Below are positions 7,805-14,088 of a DNA stretch of 20,367 nucleotides, piece by piece. Below the pieces are notes generated by a model that did no database searches, was not told the origin of the DNA, and saw nothing but the letters and a program-made list of their open reading frames with translations. Numbering within the stretch: position 1 is the stretch's first letter; every line of letters starts with the position of its first letter. Both the position numbers and the translations under genes were made by a program. This stretch comes from an uncultured Clostridia bacterium (GTDB lineage Bacteria > Bacillota > Clostridia > Oscillospirales > Acutalibacteraceae), in the NCBI GenBank assembly GCA_937898195.1, contig CALEJD010000072.1, positions 1 to 20,367 of the forward strand. Reading direction: 5' to 3'.

Positions 7805-9292
7805 TTATATTCCCGAATAAATATTATTTGGGAACTGGTTTGTTTGTGGATTTATATCCCCTGAAAAGACTGCATAGCCTTTTCTGAAACACACGGGGAC
7901 AAACGGATAATATTCGCTGAATATTTCAAAATATTGTTGAGCAGTTATTTCACCTGCACGGAATTTATAATATTCAGTGACAACTCTTTCAGTTTTATCA
8001 ATGCCCATACCTTGAGCACCACCGCCGAAAAATTGTGAAATATCCATTGAACTGTCAAGTTTTATTTCACCAAGATACATATCAAAATTGCCACTTGCGA
8101 TTCTCTGATTATAATCTGCAAAACTCAATGGTAAAACTGTGATTAAAAATCCACATTCTTTTAAACTGTCAGCAATATTATAAGCTGCTGCCACTCTGTA
8201 ACGGTTATCGTTATTCACAATCAGGGTGAATGAGAGCAAATATGCACCGTTTGTTTTTGCCTTGCCTGAATAGTTTATAAAACCACATTTATCAAGAATG
8301 CTTTCTGCAAGTGTTTTTTTGCTCTTGACATCAATTTGTTTAATCTCTTTAGCTATTGCACTTTCAGGATTAACAGGCAACTTTATTGGTGTTGCGTGTC
8401 CCTGATAAGAAGAAATTGCAATTTCTTCTGCATTGATTTGTGCCGCGATTGCACTTCTCACGTGTTTTGTCAATGCACCACGAGAAGAATTGAGCCCAAG
8501 ATAGACCATATTGTTAAGCTGAACACTATAATCTGCACCGTTTACACTTGTATAATTGCAATTTGACAAATCATTGAAATAAACATCTGTTTTGCCGATT
8601 TTAAAAGCATTTTCAGAGCTTTTATTTGTGTCAGTTTCAAACAGACTTATACTTTTCTCTGCATTACCCACGCTTTTCAGATTATTATGAATATAGTAAT
8701 AGTCACCACTACCTGTTGGTACTGCAGACTGAGTTTCTGCTGTTCCGCTTTTCACAACGGGGAAAGTGAGTTTGTTAGCAACATATTGGTCGTTAAATGA
8801 TAAACTAAACTGAATTGAATTATTGCTCATTGCAGTTGCAGTGTTTACACCTGACAACATTCCCGACCAAGCGTAAGAAACCTTTGCCATATTGAATGAA
8901 TAGACAACATCATAAGCATTGATTGGGTTTGAACCACGGCATTCAGCATCTGTTCTTATTGTTACAGTAGCAGTTGTTCCATTCACATTTATAGTTTCTG
9001 CTAAAACAGGATTTGCTTTATAGGTGTTATCAACCGAGAATAAAGGCTCATACAAAAGATTGCAAAGATACAAGTTTTCATTACTCTTTGCAAAATAGGG
9101 GTTAAGACCATCTGTCTTGTTAAAAGGCAAAGATATTTTACCGTCTTTTATAACTGTGCCTGTATTCTGCACTGATTCAGTTGTGGTTTCAGTTGTCTGT
9201 TCAGCTTCTTCTGGCTCTTTTTCACCTTTACACCCCGAAAAGAGCAAGGCAAAACAGAGCAAAAGCGAAATGACAGTCAAATATCTTTTCAT
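7805..9292 (-). CDS. Solute-binding lipoprotein, ABC transporter family 5 (peptide/nickel type)
   Basis: A 495-residue exported lipoprotein. Residues 1-20 form a lipoprotein signal with lipobox LFSGC (Cys21), followed by an acidic, Thr-rich linker (about 24-46) that tethers the domain. The rest resembles family 5 solute-binding proteins (OppA/DppA/NikA). It has an N-terminal KTDGLNPYF...YEPLF segment, a divergent form of the D-x-x-x-x-DGxPxxAxDVxxS signature (NPINAYDVVYSFN, about 123-135), and a C-terminal lobe with NFDMYLGEI. Ligand is probably a peptide or small solute, unproven. No permease or ATPase gene is in the window, so it is an orphan receptor here. Its SD (AAGGTGA) overlaps the stop of ymdB, leaving a 4-nt gap, which implies tight coupling with ymdB. 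Confidence 0.88.
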   Translation of the reverse strand: MKRYLTVISLLLCFALLFSGCKGEKEPEEAEQTTETTTESVQNTGTVIKDGKISLPFNKTDGLNPYFAKSNENLYLCNLLYEPLFSVDNTYKANPVLAETINVNGTTATVTIRTDAECRGSNPINAYDVVYSFNMAKVSYAWSGMLSGVNTATAMSNNSIQFSLSFNDQYVANKLTFPVVKSGTAETQSAVPTGSGDYYYIHNNLKSVGNAEKSISLFETDTNKSSENAFKIGKTDVYFNDLSNCNYTSVNGADYSVQLNNMVYLGLNSSRGALTKHVRSAIAAQINAEEIAISSYQGHATPIKLPVNPESAIAKEIKQIDVKSKKTLAESILDKCGFINYSGKAKTNGAYLLSFTLIVNNDNRYRVAAAYNIADSLKECGFLITVLPLSFADYNQRIASGNFDMYLGEIKLDSSMDISQFFGGGAQGMGIDKTERVVTEYYKFRAGEITAQQYFEIFSEYYPFVPVCFRKGYAVFSGDINPQTNQFPNNIYSGI

Positions 9293-9296
9293 AATG

Positions 9297-10082
9297 TCAC
9301 CTTATTGTTATTGGTTCAATTTCAACGGTTTTCCCATTATCACGGTCAACTGTGAATACACAACCTTGCATAAACGCAGGTGTATCGGCAGTTTCAAACA
9401 TTGTGGTAAAACCTTTTCTGAATTTTTCAATTATTATTTCTTTTTTCACGCCAAGCACAGATTCTTCGGGACCTGTCATACCCAAATCGGTAATATAACC
9501 AGTTCCGTTTGCCATAATTTGTGCATCAGATGTTTGTATATGAGTGTGTGTGCCGAAAACTGCGCTGACTGTTCCGTCAAGAAAATATCCTAACGCCTTT
9601 TTCTCTGCAGTTGCTTCGGCGTGAAAATCAACAAATATAATATTTGTTTCTTCTTTTAGTTCTTTGATTATATTTTCGGCGGTTTCAAAAGGGTCTGCGT
9701 GGCCTTCAAGATAAACACGGCCCAAAAGATTGATAACGCCCACTTTATAAGCACCTTTATCAATAATTCCATAACCCTTGCCCCAAACACCATTGCCATA
9801 ATTAGCAGGACGAATAACATTATCAGTACTATCAAGATATTCAAATATCTCACGGCGTTTAAGGGAATGATTTCCGCCTGTTATAAAATCGGCACCACTT
9901 GTAAAAATGTGACCACAAGAATTAGGCAACATTCCATTACCTACAGCCGAGTTTTCACCGTTTACAATGCAGATGTCGATATTGTTTTCTGTTTTAAATT
10001 GTGCAAGTTTTTTGCGTAAGAATTCGCAACCGCTATTTCCTACCACATCACCCACACAAAGCACTTTAATTTTGCGTGACAT
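9297..10082 (-). CDS. ymdB: YmdB-family metallophosphoesterase (TIGR00282 type)
   Basis: A 261-residue calcineurin-like metallophosphoesterase; Bacillus YmdB hydrolyses 2',3'-cyclic nucleotides and affects biofilm/motility choice. Metal-site motifs are in order: GDVVG (Asp12), NGEN (41-44), GGNHS (69-73), VDFHAE (His154), GTHTHIQT (177-184). Length is typical (about 260). GTG at 10088 could add two residues, but the ATG at 10082 has the only SD-like sequence (GGTG) at a workable distance; both starts are weak. The rny-ymdB neighbourhood is the same as in Bacillus. Here, however, a 172-nt spacer with two hairpins separates them, so ymdB may be uncoupled from rny by RNA processing or may have its own promoter, which I could not identify. 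Confidence 0.95.
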   Translation of the reverse strand: MSRKIKVLCVGDVVGNSGCEFLRKKLAQFKTENNIDICIVNGENSAVGNGMLPNSCGHIFTSGADFITGGNHSLKRREIFEYLDSTDNVIRPANYGNGVWGKGYGIIDKGAYKVGVINLLGRVYLEGHADPFETAENIIKELKEETNIIFVDFHAEATAEKKALGYFLDGTVSAVFGTHTHIQTSDAQIMANGTGYITDLGMTGPEESVLGVKKEIIIEKFRKGFTTMFETADTPAFMQGCVFTVDRDNGKTVEIEPITIR

Positions 10083-10112
10083 AGGCACACCATTTCTATA
10101 TATGGATTATTT

Positions 10113-10140
10113 TGCCCCGAAGCCAAAAGACCACGGGGCA
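10113..10140 (-). ncRNA. Intercistronic stem-loop between rny and ymdB
   Basis: TGCCCCG (10113-10119) and CGGGGCA (10134-10140) pair perfectly. In minus-strand RNA the stem continues past a U-U mismatch through U-G, G-C, G-U and C-G pairs to a four-base U loop. In plus-strand RNA these inner wobble pairs would be A-C mismatches. The structure therefore suits the rny-ymdB transcript. No U-tract follows on the minus strand (AAAATAATCC), so it is not a standard terminator. A role in processing or in blocking 3' exonucleases is inference. Confidence 0.55.
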
Positions 10141-10161
10141 TTTATATTTTTATTATTAACT

Positions 10162-10262
10162 CAAAGTGTTTGAAATTAGATGGATTTTTGCTTTTGAGAC
10201 CGACGGCTTACGAGTGTAAGTCAAGGGCGAAAAAGTGAAAAGGCGCTAATTTCATCACTTTG
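10162..10262 (-). repeat. Long imperfect inverted repeat at the 3' end of rny
   Basis: CAAAGTG-TT-TGAAATTAG (10162-10179) is matched by CTAATTTCA-T-CACTTTG (10246-10262): 16 pairs with small bulges. Inside, TTTTTGCTTTT (10185-10195) faces AAAAGTGAAAA (10231-10241) with 9 of 11 paired. The apex is CTTAC-GAGT-GTAAG (10207-10220). The arms straddle the rny stop codon, so the hairpin begins in the last coding codons. It is either a palindromic, MITE-like insertion or a long RNA hairpin in the rny transcript. Whether other copies exist cannot be seen here. Confidence 0.6.
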
Positions 10263-11805
10263 CAAAGTCAACAGCTCTGTTCTCACGAACAATGTTGACC
10301 TTAATTTGACCTGGATATTCAAGCTCGTCTTCAATCTTCTTTGCGATTTCGCGAGCAACAATAACCATCTTTTCGTCTGAAACTGTTTCTGGATTAACCA
10401 TAATACGAATTTCACGACCTGCTTGAATTGCAAATGATTTTTCAACACCCTCAAATGATGTTGCGATTTCTTCAAGCTTTTCAAGACGTTTGATATAGTT
10501 TTGAACGTTTTCACGTCTTGCTCCTGGACGAGCAGCAGAAATAGCATCAGCTGCCTGAACAAGAACTGCAACGATTGTCTTAGCTTCGATTTCACCATGG
10601 TGAGCAGCAATAGCGTGAACAATCTTATCATTTTCTTTATATTTCTTTGCAGCTTCAACACCAAGTTCGATATGAGTTCCTTCAAATTCACGGTCAAGAG
10701 CTTTACCGATATCGTGAAGAAGACCTGCACGTTTTGCTGCCTTAACATCTACGCCCAATTCCTGAGCCATAAGACCTGCAATATAAGAAACCTCAAGAGA
10801 ATGGTTGAGTACATTCTGACCAAAGCTTGTTCTGTATTTAAGCTTACCGAGAAGTTTAACAAGTTCAGGGTGAACACCGTTAACACCTGCGTCAATAACT
10901 GCTCTTTCACCTGTTTGTTTAATTGTCTGTTCTACTTCGCGCTTTGATTTTTCAAACATTTCTTCAACACGAGCAGGGTGAATTCTGCCGTCCTGAATAA
11001 GTCTTTCAAGTGTGAGTCTTGCCACTTCACGACGAACAGGGTCAAAGCTTGAAACTGTGATAGCTTCAGGTGTGTCGTCGATAATCAAGTCAACACCTGT
11101 GATTGTTTCAAGAGTTCTGATATTTCGACCTTCACGACCGATAATTCTACCCTTCATTTCGTCATTTGGAAGTGCAACAACTGAAACAGTTGCTTCTGCA
11201 GCGTGGTCTGCTGCGCAACGCTGAATTGCACCTGAAATGATTTCACGAGCAAGGTTATCACTTTCGTCACGAGTTTTCTGCTCAAATTCCATAATTTTGA
11301 GAGCTTTTTCGTGAGTGAGCTGCTCTTCAAGTTCTTGCAAAAGAAGCACTTTAGCTTGTTCTTTTGAGTAACCACTGATTTTTTCAAGCATTTCAAGCTG
11401 ACTGCGTTTGAGCATTTCAACTTCTTCCATCTTTGCATCAGCAGCTTTAACCTTTTCTGCTAAAAGTTCTTCTTTCTTTTCAAGGTTTTCAGTTTTCTTG
11501 TCAAGATTTTCTTCTTTTTGATTAATTCTGTTTTCTTGTCGCTGTACCTCTGCGCGTCTTTCACGAAGTTCTTTATCAACTTCATTTCTTAACTTGTGTA
11601 TTTCGTCTTTTGCTTCAAGAATAGCTTCTTTTTTCTTGCTTTCAGCAGTCTGCACTGCCTGATTAACAATTCTTAATGCTTCTTCATTAGCTGAACCGAT
11701 TTCAGCTTCGGCAACTTTTTTGCGGTGTAAACCACCAACCACAAAGCCACCGGCTCCAAATACAACAGCAGAGACAACGGCAAGAATAATGGTAATTGGT
11801 TCCAT
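10255..11805 (-). CDS. rny: Ribonuclease Y
   Basis: A 516-residue membrane-anchored endoribonuclease that initiates decay and processing of many mRNAs in Gram-positive bacteria. An N-terminal membrane helix (about 4-26) is followed by a long, charged coiled coil (about 30-190). The KH RNA-binding domain has GRIIGREGRN at 219-228, and the HD catalytic domain has H335, HD at 364-365 and AHHGE at 401-405. The C-terminal domain runs to 516, so the protein is full length. ATG at 11805 has a strong SD (AGGAGGG, 11815-11821) 9 nt upstream. The gene has its own near-consensus promoter and a leader of about 100 nt with stem-loops, and its 3' end enters a long hairpin. Both suggest that its own transcript level is controlled, which is inference. 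ymdB follows. Confidence 0.98.
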   Translation of the reverse strand: MEPITIILAVVSAVVFGAGGFVVGGLHRKKVAEAEIGSANEEALRIVNQAVQTAESKKKEAILEAKDEIHKLRNEVDKELRERRAEVQRQENRINQKEENLDKKTENLEKKEELLAEKVKAADAKMEEVEMLKRSQLEMLEKISGYSKEQAKVLLLQELEEQLTHEKALKIMEFEQKTRDESDNLAREIISGAIQRCAADHAAEATVSVVALPNDEMKGRIIGREGRNIRTLETITGVDLIIDDTPEAITVSSFDPVRREVARLTLERLIQDGRIHPARVEEMFEKSKREVEQTIKQTGERAVIDAGVNGVHPELVKLLGKLKYRTSFGQNVLNHSLEVSYIAGLMAQELGVDVKAAKRAGLLHDIGKALDREFEGTHIELGVEAAKKYKENDKIVHAIAAHHGEIEAKTIVAVLVQAADAISAARPGARRENVQNYIKRLEKLEEIATSFEGVEKSFAIQAGREIRIMVNPETVSDEKMVIVAREIAKKIEDELEYPGQIKVNIVRENRAVDFAK

Positions 11806-11830
11806 TATGTCGTTCCCTCCTATTAAATAT

Positions 11831-11871
11831 TTAATTTCACAAAATATATCAAAAATATGTAATGAAATTAA
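11831..11871 (-). promoter_or_regulatory. Stem-loop in the rny leader, upstream of the SD
   Basis: TTAATTTCA (11831-11839) and TGAAATTAA (11863-11871) are perfect 9-bp inverted arms around 23 nt, with weak inner ATAT/ATAT pairing. Next to it lies a 14-bp all-A/T palindrome, ATTAAATATTTAAT (11822-11835), that overlaps one arm and reaches the SD. The fold is AT-only in part and may be weak. Confidence 0.4.
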
Positions 11872-11878
11872 GATGAAT

Positions 11879-11909
11879 GATAGACGGGATACTATTACCC
11901 CATACTATC
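11879..11909 (-). promoter_or_regulatory. Possible 5'-terminal stem-loop of the rny transcript
   Basis: The predicted +1 G (11909) begins GATAG, which pairs with CTATC (complement of 11879-11883). Inside, GGGGUA pairs with UAUCCC (one G-U) around a four-base loop. That gives about 11 pairs with one small internal loop, starting at the very first nucleotide. Such 5' structures can protect mRNAs from 5'-end-dependent decay. The placement depends on the promoter call. Confidence 0.4.
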
Positions 11910-11915
11910 TTTTAT

Positions 11916-11944
11916 ATTTTACACAAAAATAGACTTTGTGTCAA
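11916..11944 (-). promoter_or_regulatory. Sigma-A-type promoter of rny with internal dyad
   Basis: On the minus strand, TTGACA (11944-11939) and TAAAAT (11921-11916) are separated by exactly 17 nt, a near-consensus housekeeping promoter. The predicted start is near 11909, giving a leader of about 104 nt. A perfect dyad, ACACAAA-N7-TTTGTGT (11921-11941), fills the spacer and touches both hexamers. Confidence 0.8.
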
Positions 11945-11966
11945 GATTATATATAGGTATAAATGC

Positions 11967-11993
11967 AAAAAAGCAGACCGAAGGTCTGCTTTT
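11967..11993 (-). terminator. Intrinsic terminator of the dockerin gene
   Basis: On the minus strand, GCAGACC-TTC-GGTCTGC (11989-11973) forms a GC-rich stem closed by a C(UUCG)G-type tetraloop and is followed by a run of six T's. It lies just after the stop of the dockerin gene and upstream of the rny promoter, so it insulates rny. The flanking A's make it partly bidirectional. Confidence 0.93.
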
Positions 11994-12007
11994 AAAACAA
12001 TATTTGT

Positions 12008-13138
12008 CTATTGATTATTATAAATCGTTGCGATTTCAGCTTGTTCTGGCATATCAGCAACCCAACCATAGTATTCTGAAATCAAGGTTGCATCACTAAG
12101 GGTAACGTCTTTATCAGCATTTGGGTCAGCAGCCATAAGTCCAGCTTCACTATCAATGTCAGCAACCCAACCATAGTATTCTGAAATCAAGGTTGCATCA
12201 CTAAGGGTGATATCACCGTCTTTATTTACATCACCGAAATAAATAAATACGTACGAAGCAACATGCTCATCATCGTCAGTATAAAGGTTAACAACTGCTC
12301 CTGTCGTTTCTTTACCATTTGAATTTGTTGTGTCAACTACAATATATCCTTCGTCTGGTTCAAATGCTTGTTGAAGAGTTAACTTTTCATCGTAACCAAA
12401 GCCAAGTGTTTCAACGCCAAACAGCGCGCCTGTGAAGCCGTCGCTTGTGCACAGCGATTCACTGATTACCGCACCTGCCGCTTTTCCTTTTTCTGTTAAC
12501 TTCAATTGAGGCTTATCTGCACCAATTTTAACATTTGCTATTGCATTTGTTAAAGTTATATTTTTAACATTCTCGGGAATTTCTGTAATTGTTTTTCCAC
12601 TTGTTGATGCACCAGAATAAAGCATGCCCTTCACATTTGTGCTGGTTTTTGCAGATTCTTTTACAACTTTTATTGCGGCACTTCCTGAAGCATCTGCTTT
12701 TGCAGTAATTTTAAACGTGAGAACAACTTCGTCTATTGATTCTGCTACTTCTTCATTTGCACCACCAATATATGTAGCAAGCACAAATCCGAATTTGCTT
12801 GAGTCTATATCTGTGTTAGCATAAACTTTTGCTGTGTCAACACTTTGATTATCAGTTGTTGTGTTTGCAACAGAATATTCTGTCAAAGTTGTTGTTGCAT
12901 CACTTATATCAACCAATGTTTTGTCATAGAAAACAGGAATTGACATTGTTGCAACAGGATAATTTGTTGTAACCTTAACTGAAACTATTGCAGACTCACC
13001 TGCAGAAAGGTTTTCTTTATCAGCAGATATCAAAATATCCGTTGTTTTTGCATTTGCAACTGATATTACGATTACGGTGGTAATCAAAAGAGCAAACACC
13101 AAAACAAAAGCTATAATTTTTGACTTTTTATTTTTCAT
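12008..13138 (-). CDS. Secreted protein with cohesin-like module and C-terminal type I dockerin
   Basis: A 376-residue exported protein without a recognisable catalytic domain. Residues 1-30 form a signal peptide (KNKKSK, a hydrophobic run, then cleavage near VANA-KT). About 35-200 looks like a cohesin-type beta-sandwich: SAGESAIVSVKVTT, then IPVFYDKTLV, with a late VVLTFKITAKA strand. A linker beta-module (about 205-300) ends in ASYVFIYFGDVNKDG, as often seen before dockerins. The dockerin has two calcium-loop repeats, GDVNKDGDITLSDATLIS (302-319) and DPNADKDVTLSDATLIS (338-354), each followed by EYYGWVAD. A GTG at 13150 could extend the frame, but GGTGAT (13151-13146) lies 7 nt before the ATG at 13138. 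Promoter and terminator are its own. A cell-surface or cellulosome-like assembly role is inferred; the partner cohesins are not in the window. Confidence 0.85.
   Translation of the reverse strand: MKNKKSKIIAFVLVFALLITTVIVISVANAKTTDILISADKENLSAGESAIVSVKVTTNYPVATMSIPVFYDKTLVDISDATTTLTEYSVANTTTDNQSVDTAKVYANTDIDSSKFGFVLATYIGGANEEVAESIDEVVLTFKITAKADASGSAAIKVVKESAKTSTNVKGMLYSGASTSGKTITEIPENVKNITLTNAIANVKIGADKPQLKLTEKGKAAGAVISESLCTSDGFTGALFGVETLGFGYDEKLTLQQAFEPDEGYIVVDTTNSNGKETTGAVVNLYTDDDEHVASYVFIYFGDVNKDGDITLSDATLISEYYGWVADIDSEAGLMAADPNADKDVTLSDATLISEYYGWVADMPEQAEIATIYNNQ
12054..12208 (-). repeat. Perfect 50-bp direct repeat in the dockerin coding region
   Basis: Positions 12054-12103 and 12159-12208 are identical over 50 nt, offset by 105 bp (35 codons). 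They encode the shared LSDATLISEYYGWVAD of the two dockerin calcium-binding repeats. Not a single synonymous difference is seen. Confidence 0.97.
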
Positions 13139-13148
13139 AATATCAATC

Positions 13149-13162
13149 ACCTTTTCAAAGGT
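13149..13162 (-). promoter_or_regulatory. SD-sequestering palindrome in the dockerin-gene leader
   Basis: ACCTTTGAAAAGGT on the minus strand is a near-perfect dyad (ACCTTT-GA-AAAGGT), and its 3' arm contains the AAGG of the ribosome-binding site. It would fold as about 5 bp with a UGAA loop. The stem is short, so an effect on translation is uncertain. Confidence 0.35.
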
Positions 13163-13171
13163 CTTTTTTCT

Positions 13172-13200
13172 ATTCTATCATTTAGCTTTTTCTTAGTCAA
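13172..13200 (-). promoter_or_regulatory. Strong sigma-A-type promoter of the dockerin gene
   Basis: On the minus strand TTGACT (13200-13195) and TAGAAT (13177-13172) are 17 nt apart, and TG-A directly precedes the -10, making it an extended -10. The predicted start is near 13165, leaving a leader of about 27 nt. The gene is thus expressed independently of the upstream mrp gene. Confidence 0.82.
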
Positions 13201-13210
13201 TGTTTGCTGG

Positions 13211-14026
13211 TTATTCTGCTATTTTTTTAATAACATCAATGAACTGTTTTTCTTCGCTGAGTTCGATTGCACCCTTATCAACAAGTGCGGCGTTTTTAGG
13301 GTTAATTGGAAGTTTTGCAAGAACTGGAATACCAAGTTCTTTTGCAACTTCATCAATTTTGCTTTCACCATAAATGCTATGTTTCTTGCCACAGTCAGGG
13401 CATTCAAAATAACTCATATTTTCAACAAGACCGAGAATTGGAATATTCATCATCTTTGCCATATTAACTGCTTTTTTCACAATAAGAGTAACCAAATCCT
13501 GTGGTGTTGTAACAATTACGATACCGTCAACAGGAAGAGACTGGAATACAGTAAGTGGCACGTCACCTGTTCCAGGAGGCATATCGACAAACATAAAGTC
13601 AACATCACCCCAGATAACCTCTTGCCAGAATTGTTGAATCACACCTGAAATAACCGGACCACGCCATACAACCGGTTGGTCTTCTTTTTCAAGAAGTAAA
13701 TTAACACTCATTACTCTTGTTCCCATTTTTGAAATCATAGGGAACATTCCATCCTCTGTGCCTTCTGCATTACCGTGGAGACCAAAAGCCTGCGGAATTG
13801 ATGGACCTGTGATGTCCGCATCAAGAATAGCTGTCTGATAACCCATTGTTTGTGCTGTTACTGCAAGCATTGATGTTACAAGGCTCTTACCTACGCCACC
13901 TTTACCACTAACAACACCGATTACTTTTTTTACACTACTCATTGAATTAAGTGGAGTGTGTAAATCTTTCTTTTTGCTGTCGCAGTTTGCTGAACAGCTG
14001 CTGCAATTTCCACTACATTCGCTCAT
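13211..14026 (-). CDS. Mrp/NBP35-family Fe-S cluster carrier ATPase
   Basis: A 271-residue cytoplasmic P-loop ATPase of the Mrp/ApbC/NBP35 family, which holds and passes on Fe-S clusters. The deviant Walker A GKGGVGKS is at 41-48, the DMPPGTGD motif at 148-155, and the CxxC pair CPDC at 209-212, where dimers bridge a 4Fe-4S cluster. The N-terminus adds a cysteine group C4-x3-C8-x2-C11-x3-C15, reminiscent of the NBP35 N-terminal ferredoxin-like cluster. The DUF59 domain of E. coli-type Mrp is absent. ATG at 14026 has the SD GAGGT (14034-14038) 7 nt upstream. It is the last gene of the gyrA-to-mrp run, 62 nt after mnmE, and its 3' side carries the independent promoter of the dockerin gene. Confidence 0.94.
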   Translation of the reverse strand: MSECSGNCSSCSANCDSKKKDLHTPLNSMSSVKKVIGVVSGKGGVGKSLVTSMLAVTAQTMGYQTAILDADITGPSIPQAFGLHGNAEGTEDGMFPMISKMGTRVMSVNLLLEKEDQPVVWRGPVISGVIQQFWQEVIWGDVDFMFVDMPPGTGDVPLTVFQSLPVDGIVIVTTPQDLVTLIVKKAVNMAKMMNIPILGLVENMSYFECPDCGKKHSIYGESKIDEVAKELGIPVLAKLPINPKNAALVDKGAIELSEEKQFIDVIKKIAE

Positions 14027-14048
14027 TTATATAACCTCTTTTCAGTAG

Positions 14049-14070
14049 GGGTCGGCGTCCCCGACGACCC
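14049..14070 (-). repeat. GC-rich palindrome between mnmE and mrp
   Basis: GGGTCG (14049-14054) and CGACCC (14065-14070) are perfect arms. In minus-strand RNA, two more pairs (C-G, G-C) form beyond one mismatch and close a GGGA loop, which fits the GNRA tetraloop class. The 22 nt are almost all G/C in an AT-rich spacer, flanked by GTAGGG on the plus strand. No U-tract follows, so it is not a terminator. Confidence 0.6.
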
Positions 14071-14088
14071 GATTATTATCATAAATAT

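Noticed and set aside
10113..10145. Ordinary intrinsic terminator after rny
   Set aside because: On the minus strand the stem is followed by AAAATAATCC, not a T-tract. The T-rich side is on the plus strand, where no gene precedes it.
10201..10230. TTGACT on the minus strand near 10217-10222 as a promoter for ymdB
   Set aside because: No acceptable -10 hexamer lies 16-19 nt downstream, and it falls inside the long hairpin arm.
10221..10748. 175-codon open frame antisense to none but overlapping rny in another frame
   Set aside because: Low-complexity Leu/Lys/Gln-rich translation fully inside rny, which has clear domain motifs; a frame shadow.
12054..12208. CRISPR-like direct repeat
   Set aside because: Only two copies, in frame within a coding sequence and explained by the dockerin repeats.
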